Origin: Flammeovirgaceae bacterium
Lineage (GTDB): Bacteria; Bacteroidota; Bacteroidia; Cytophagales; Cyclobacteriaceae
Direction: 5' to 3'
Assembly (NCBI GenBank): GCA_003229495.1
Contig: QIEB01000344.1
Span: 1-10,249, forward strand
DNA: 10,249 nucleotides
Positions 6,821 to 10,249 of this stretch are shown here, piece after piece. Both the position numbers and the translations under genes were made by a program. The notes under the pieces were generated by a model. That model was not told the DNA's origin, did no database searches, and worked only from the letters and a program-made list of their open reading frames with translations. The stretch's first letter is position 1. Each line of letters begins with the position of its first letter.

Positions 6821-7831
6821 TTATCTTTCATAGATCCTCAGAATCAATTCAACGGACTTCCTGGCCTCGCGGCCATCGATGTTAAATGGCTTGTTATGGT
6901 CTATGGCAGCTAAAAAAGACTCAATATTACGGGTATGATTCTCATATGGAATCGCTGCCGGATCAGACACACCGCCACCGCCGTGTATCCCTCCGAATTG
7001 CTTACGTATACTATCATCTTCTTCCCTTTCTTCCCGAAAATTCCATACCTTAAAGCTGTCCTCCTCCTGGATCACGGTACCATTGGTGCCGGTAATCTGT
7101 AGGTTTCTGAACTGACCGGGATATGATGCGGTGGTCCCATAAATCAATCCCAGCGCCTGATTCTCAAATCTTAGAATAGCCACCGCAGTATCTTCAGCTT
7201 CAATCTTTTCATGACCCAGATGGTCCATATATCCTTGCACATCTTGTACAGGTCCCATAAGGTCCAACAGACAATCGACCATATGAATAGATTGATTTAT
7301 TAAGGCCCCACCCCCGTCCAATTTCCAGGTACCATGCCAGCTGTCATGGTAATACCCATCATCTCTCCACCATGGTACCTGAATTCCGGCAAATGTAATC
7401 CTGCCAAAACGGCCTTCCGAAATCGCCTTTTTCAAAACCTTGAAACTATGGTGGTAGCGATACGGGAAAATACCACCTAAGTACGTTCCCGATTTTTCAT
7501 GAGCCTCGATCATTTGATCAATTCTTTCCAAAGTAACTTCCAATGGCTTCTCACAGATAACATGTTTGCCTTGGGTGGCGGCAAATACCGTTGGTTCCAG
7601 GTGAAAGCCGCTGGGAGTGGCCACTGCTATGATGTTAACATGGTGGTTGCTAATTAATTCCTGGTAATCATTAAAGGCTGCAGCGCCATATTTAGAGGCT
7701 AGAATATTTGCTCTACCGGATCCGTTGTCACAAAATCCCACCACTCTGGCGCCGGGAATGTCACCAATTGCCCTGGCGTGGAAATCAGCGATTAGTCCAG
7801 CTCCTATAATACCAAAATTCCAATTGCTCAT
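6821..7831 (-). CDS. Cytoplasmic Gfo/Idh/MocA-family oxidoreductase
   Basis: A 336-residue NAD(P)-dependent sugar dehydrogenase or reductase without a signal peptide. The Rossmann motif GIIGAG lies at residues 7-12, followed by 'VVGFCDN' as the second strand and acidic turn, 'VATPSGFH' (70-77) and CEKP (93-96, catalytic-type K95). The C-terminal substrate domain has GGGALINQSIHMVD (173-186), giving the H183/D186 pair, and ends with the usual 'NIESFLAAIDHNKPFNIDGREARKSVELI' type of helix pair. A good Shine-Dalgarno, GAGGG (complement of 7837-7841), sits five bases before the ATG and supports the start. Family members oxidise or reduce inositols, amino sugars and glycosides; next to DUF1080, C3 oxidation or reduction of a sugar is the best guess. 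It shares no detailed similarity with the Tat-exported family member at 2792-4111 beyond the fold motifs. Confidence 0.88.
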   Translation of the reverse strand: MSNWNFGIIGAGLIADFHARAIGDIPGARVVGFCDNGSGRANILASKYGAAAFNDYQELISNHHVNIIAVATPSGFHLEPTVFAATQGKHVICEKPLEVTLERIDQMIEAHEKSGTYLGGIFPYRYHHSFKVLKKAISEGRFGRITFAGIQVPWWRDDGYYHDSWHGTWKLDGGGALINQSIHMVDCLLDLMGPVQDVQGYMDHLGHEKIEAEDTAVAILRFENQALGLIYGTTASYPGQFRNLQITGTNGTVIQEEDSFKVWNFREEREEDDSIRKQFGGIHGGGGVSDPAAIPYENHTRNIESFLAAIDHNKPFNIDGREARKSVELILRIYER

Positions 7832-7916
7832 TCGAACCCTCTTTAGTTTACTTTGAACCGTTTATGTACTTGTAATCCATTTCGAGCATAAACCGGATGA
7901 ATCAATTCATTTATCA
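7832..7916 (-). promoter_or_regulatory. Spacer within the leftward block, with ribosome-binding site and a small palindrome
   Basis: This 85-base gap is the largest in the leftward block and splits it into an upstream trio (ROK, NagB-like, Nramp-like) and a downstream trio (oxidoreductase, DUF1080, PHP hydrolase). It contains the GAGGG ribosome-binding site (7837-7841, complement) and a near-symmetric ATGAAT-CA-ATTCAT at 7897-7910 that could be an operator half-site pair. There is no T tract, so I do not call a terminator, and no clear promoter consensus. Confidence 0.3.
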
Positions 7917-9161
7917 CTAATAAATTAACTCTACGATTGCCAAATAGCTGGTAAGCAGCCCAAATAATAGTACACCAACTATTCCGAAATTCATCTTTGT
8001 TGATGCCTGGTACTCATTCATTAAAGACCGCTTATTTATCAGGTAAAGAATCGGAATGGTAACTGCCGGTAGAATTAATGCCTGGAATGCTTGCGAAAAT
8101 ATCATCATTGCAGGTGGTCGCTCATCAATAAACTGCAGGCCTAACCCGAAAAACAAACCCGCTATTCCCAGAATCCGGAACATAGGAGACTTAATGTCCC
8201 TTGGTCTGGAGGTGTAATCGGCAATAAGCCAGGGGGCAATAAGTACGATTGGAAATATTGTTGACAAAGCTGCACCGGTAATACCGGCTATGAGGATAAA
8301 TGCCGCCACCTTTCCCCCAATAGGTTCGAATAGTTGAATCAGGTCAAGAGTATCGGTAACGTGAAGACCCATCACGTGCAGTGTTCCAGCAGCTACCGCC
8401 ATGATCACCGCACTGAGGAACAACATCATAAATGCGGACACAAAAGCGTCCCTTTTTTCAGTTTTTAAATTCCCAATGTCCCACCCCTTTTCTGAAACCA
8501 CAATACTGCGAACGATAAAAACAGCAGCTGAACAAGTGGTCCCCGCCATTGCGGCTATTAAGCCCAAAGCCCCTGGTTCATTGGGAATACTTGGTATCAT
8601 TCCATTTAAGATTTCTCCGAAATCCGGTTTCACTGCGAAGAATACATAGAGAAAACAAAATGCCATAAACAATACCAGTACAGTTAGTATTTTCTCAAAA
8701 ATCTGATAACGACCATGCCATAAAAGTAAGATTAACAAGAAAATCAGAATGCAGGTGATCACCATGGTGCTGACCATGGCCCCATTGGTAAGCATCCGGA
8801 TAGCCTCTTGTAAAAGATCGGCTACAATCCCCATAATCCCCATCAAGGCCAGTAGTTCCCCGATAATCATGGCAATCATTATATAAATAGCCAGCGCTTT
8901 TCCTACCCTTGGAATATGGGTCTTTATGTTCTTCAGAGCAGTACTTCCGCTAACTAAAGTCACCTGCCCATAGGCAACCATAAGCACATAGGTAAAAATA
9001 ACAGACAAAACCAGCGCCCAGAAAAGCGACATACCATAATCTGCCCCGGCCTTAGCCATGGTAATAATACTCCCGGTACCAATATTATAAGCAATGAGGA
9101 ACAGTCCCGGGCCTACTGTTCCCAAAGCAAGCAGCAGTTTTTTAACGAATTTATTATTCAT
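7917..9161 (-). CDS. Nramp-superfamily membrane transporter with altered metal-binding motifs
   Basis: A 414-residue integral membrane protein with about 11 hydrophobic segments and the overall Nramp/LeuT-like pattern: 'LGTVGPGLFLIAYNIGTGS' in TM1, 'MAYGQ' in TM2, and 'AMAGTTCSAAVFIVRS' in TM6 (from about residue 204). Canonical Nramp proteins bind Mn/Fe through Asp-Pro-Gly-Asn in TM1 and Met-Pro-His in TM6. Here the TM1 site reads Asn-Ile-Gly-Thr-Gly-Ser (26-31), and TM6 has Cys-Ser-Ala-Ala (210-213) where Met-Pro-His would be, so the usual metal ligands are missing. It may carry another ion or an organic solute; its place in a sugar operon favours a link to carbohydrate uptake, but that is inference. 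It begins 5 bases after the NagB-like stop codon, so the two genes are surely co-transcribed. Distant Nramp membership is fairly sure, divalent metal transport is not. Confidence 0.75.
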   Translation of the reverse strand: MNNKFVKKLLLALGTVGPGLFLIAYNIGTGSIITMAKAGADYGMSLFWALVLSVIFTYVLMVAYGQVTLVSGSTALKNIKTHIPRVGKALAIYIMIAMIIGELLALMGIMGIVADLLQEAIRMLTNGAMVSTMVITCILIFLLILLLWHGRYQIFEKILTVLVLFMAFCFLYVFFAVKPDFGEILNGMIPSIPNEPGALGLIAAMAGTTCSAAVFIVRSIVVSEKGWDIGNLKTEKRDAFVSAFMMLFLSAVIMAVAAGTLHVMGLHVTDTLDLIQLFEPIGGKVAAFILIAGITGAALSTIFPIVLIAPWLIADYTSRPRDIKSPMFRILGIAGLFFGLGLQFIDERPPAMMIFSQAFQALILPAVTIPILYLINKRSLMNEYQASTKMNFGIVGVLLFGLLTSYLAIVELIY

Positions 9162-9166
9162 CAGCC

Positions 9167-9901
9167 TTATGATTTAGGAATACGGGATGCAGATTCCGGA
9201 TCCAGGTAAAAGTAGGTACTTGGATGATTTTGCAGTACTGAGGCTGGTATTTCAGGGGCAACTGACCCATACAGAGCCTTAGATACCGCCATTGACTTTC
9301 GTTCATCTGGTACCGAACAAATGATATGTTTTGACTGCAATATTTGATGAATCGACATACTAATTGCCCGTTTGGGCACCTCTGATAAATCGTTAAACCA
9401 GCCCTCGTTCAACTGCTGGCTACGACATGCTTCATCCAGATCTACGGCAAGGTATGGTTCCTTAGTTTGGAAATCTGCGGGAGGGTCGTTAAAAGCCAGG
9501 TGGGCATTCTCGCCAATTCCTACGAATGCCACATCAATTGGATGTTTTTCGATGATATCCCCTAACCGTTCACACTCAACAGTTGGGTCCTGTTCACCAT
9601 CTACATAATAAAAATCCCCAGGGTTTACTTTGTCAACAAATCTTTCTCTCAGATATTTCCGGAATGAGGCCGGGTGATCAATTGGCAGATCAATATACTC
9701 GTCCAGGTGAAACCCGTTTACTTTTGCCCAATCAATTTCTTCCTCTATCAAGGCTGACAGCATTTCAAATTGCGACGCTCCTGTAGCTACAATTATGTTG
9801 GCTTTACCCTTTTCAGAAATTGATTTTCGGATCAAGTCAGCGCCAAGTGCTGCTGCTCTTTGACCTAGATCTTGTTTGGATGAAGTTATAATTATATTCA
9901 T
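9167..9901 (-). CDS. Glucosamine-6-phosphate deaminase-like protein (NagB/6-phosphogluconolactonase fold)
   Basis: A 244-residue protein of the family that turns glucosamine 6-phosphate into fructose 6-phosphate and ammonia, in the cytoplasm. Visible landmarks are ATGASQFEML (39-48, the phosphate-binding loop, usually ATGSTP), HLDEY (65-69, with the catalytic-type D67), HPASF (76-80), GIGENAHLAFND (128-139) and 'VPKRAISMSIHQIL', matching the 'ALTMGVGTIL' helix. H134 matches the ring-opening histidine of E. coli NagB (H143). Two nearby positions differ: E. coli has Asp-Gly-His, here Asn-Ala-His, and the E. coli Glu148 position holds D139. It could thus be a deaminase or an isomerase for a related amino sugar phosphate. 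The ROK gene 17 bases upstream could supply the phosphorylated substrate. E. coli NagB is 266 residues, so the length is close to usual. Confidence 0.8.
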   Translation of the reverse strand: MNIIITSSKQDLGQRAAALGADLIRKSISEKGKANIIVATGASQFEMLSALIEEEIDWAKVNGFHLDEYIDLPIDHPASFRKYLRERFVDKVNPGDFYYVDGEQDPTVECERLGDIIEKHPIDVAFVGIGENAHLAFNDPPADFQTKEPYLAVDLDEACRSQQLNEGWFNDLSEVPKRAISMSIHQILQSKHIICSVPDERKSMAVSKALYGSVAPEIPASVLQNHPSTYFYLDPESASRIPKS

Positions 9902-9918
9902 ATGTAATAAATTCTTAT

Positions 9919-10249
9919 CTAATGTTCCAAGTCAATTTGATTGATAAAGTCTTCAATAATTCTTTCACTGGAATGTAGAACAGCGCCATAAGAACCGTCC
10001 ATATCACTGCTTTTGTACCAAGAAATCTCTACCGGGCCATTTAGCCAGGTGGTTTGTCTCAGCTTTTTCTCGAATGCCGCCATAAGGTATTTATAAAATG
10101 GCTCCAGCACTGAGCCCTCAATGATTATCCTTTTTGGGTCGAAAATATTAGAAACAATAGTGGAAACATAAACCAAAGGATCTAATATGTAATCATGCGC
10201 AACTTTACTTATGATCTCGTCATCCTTTATTTCATTTAGAGACTTTACA
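9919..10249 (-). CDS. ROK-family sugar kinase or regulator, C-terminal part (runs off the right edge)
   Basis: The leftward frame is open from the right edge to a TAG at 9919-9921, giving the last 109 residues; the start is outside the window. A TTG at 10174-10176 is an internal leucine codon, not a start. The visible part has the ROK C-terminal pattern: a helix 'DEIISKVAHDYILDPLVYVSTIVSNIFDP' followed by KRIIIEGSV, equivalent to the usual 'l.nlfnP..iviGGgv', then 'LEPFYKYLMAAFEKKLR' and 'GSYGAVLHSSERIIEDF'. ROK proteins are sugar kinases (glucose, N-acetylglucosamine, N-acetylmannosamine, allose) or NagC/Mlc-like repressors. The ATP-binding, catalytic Asp and zinc motifs, and any DNA-binding N-terminus, lie outside the window, so kinase and regulator cannot be separated here. 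The NagB-like neighbour favours an amino sugar. Confidence 0.8.
   Translation of the reverse strand, partial: VKSLNEIKDDEIISKVAHDYILDPLVYVSTIVSNIFDPKRIIIEGSVLEPFYKYLMAAFEKKLRQTTWLNGPVEISWYKSSDMDGSYGAVLHSSERIIEDFINQIDLEH

Noticed and set aside
6784..6831. Earlier ATG at 6831 for the DUF1080 lipoprotein
   Set aside because: It would add 16 polar residues before the lipoprotein signal and overlap the upstream gene by 11 bases; the ATG at 6783 gives a proper leader.
7897..7910. ATGAAT-CA-ATTCAT palindrome as a transcription terminator
   Set aside because: The loop would be two bases, the stem is AT-rich and no T tract follows; at most it is an operator-like site.
10174..10176. TTG as the start of the ROK-family gene
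   Set aside because: The frame continues open to the window edge and the upstream codons read as the conserved helix of ROK proteins, so the gene is truncated by the window.

Overview
The window looks like chromosomal DNA from a Bacteroidota bacterium, probably of the Cytophagales/Cyclobacteriaceae kind. The evidence is moderate-to-low GC, mostly weak or absent Shine-Dalgarno sites, secreted proteins with leaders ending in Ser-Gln, lipoproteins, a CBM9-like secreted protein, Tat-exported Gfo/Idh/MocA oxidoreductases, DUF1080 proteins, and AT-rich intergenic repeats of a kind I associate with this phylum. No rRNA, tRNA, insertion sequence or CRISPR array is visible.

Layout. At the left edge is the N-terminal part of a leftward secreted CBM9-like protein (1-281). 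A 132-base divergent spacer follows. A rightward group comes next: an alkaline phosphatase (414-1559), a secreted Sb-PDE-like PHP-fold phosphodiesterase (1582-2688), and, after 103 bases, a Tat-exported Gfo/Idh/MocA oxidoreductase (2792-4111). The rightward and leftward blocks converge on a short spacer. It holds a 15-unit, strictly 8-bp-periodic repeat (4113-4232) and a second low-complexity AT-rich element (about 4257-4310) that supplies the last codons of the next gene.

From 10249 down to 4276 everything is leftward and tightly packed: ROK-family protein (partial), glucosamine-6-phosphate deaminase-like protein, an Nramp-superfamily transporter without the usual metal motifs, a cytoplasmic Gfo/Idh/MocA oxidoreductase, a DUF1080 (3-keto-disaccharide hydrolase) lipoprotein, and a CehA/McbA-type PHP metallohydrolase lipoprotein.

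How the genes may work together (inference). The phosphodiesterase and phosphatase could strip a phosphodiester-linked substrate in two steps outside the cytoplasm. The Gfo/Idh/MocA plus DUF1080 pair matches the known 3-keto-glycoside route, in which C3 of a sugar is oxidised and the glycosidic bond is then cleaved. The ROK and NagB-like proteins point to an amino sugar entering central metabolism as a sugar 6-phosphate. The Nramp-like membrane protein sits between them and may carry a non-canonical substrate. The window therefore looks like a carbohydrate or glycoconjugate utilisation locus, possibly for a phosphorylated amino-sugar glycoside, without SusC/SusD or classical glycoside hydrolases inside the visible part.
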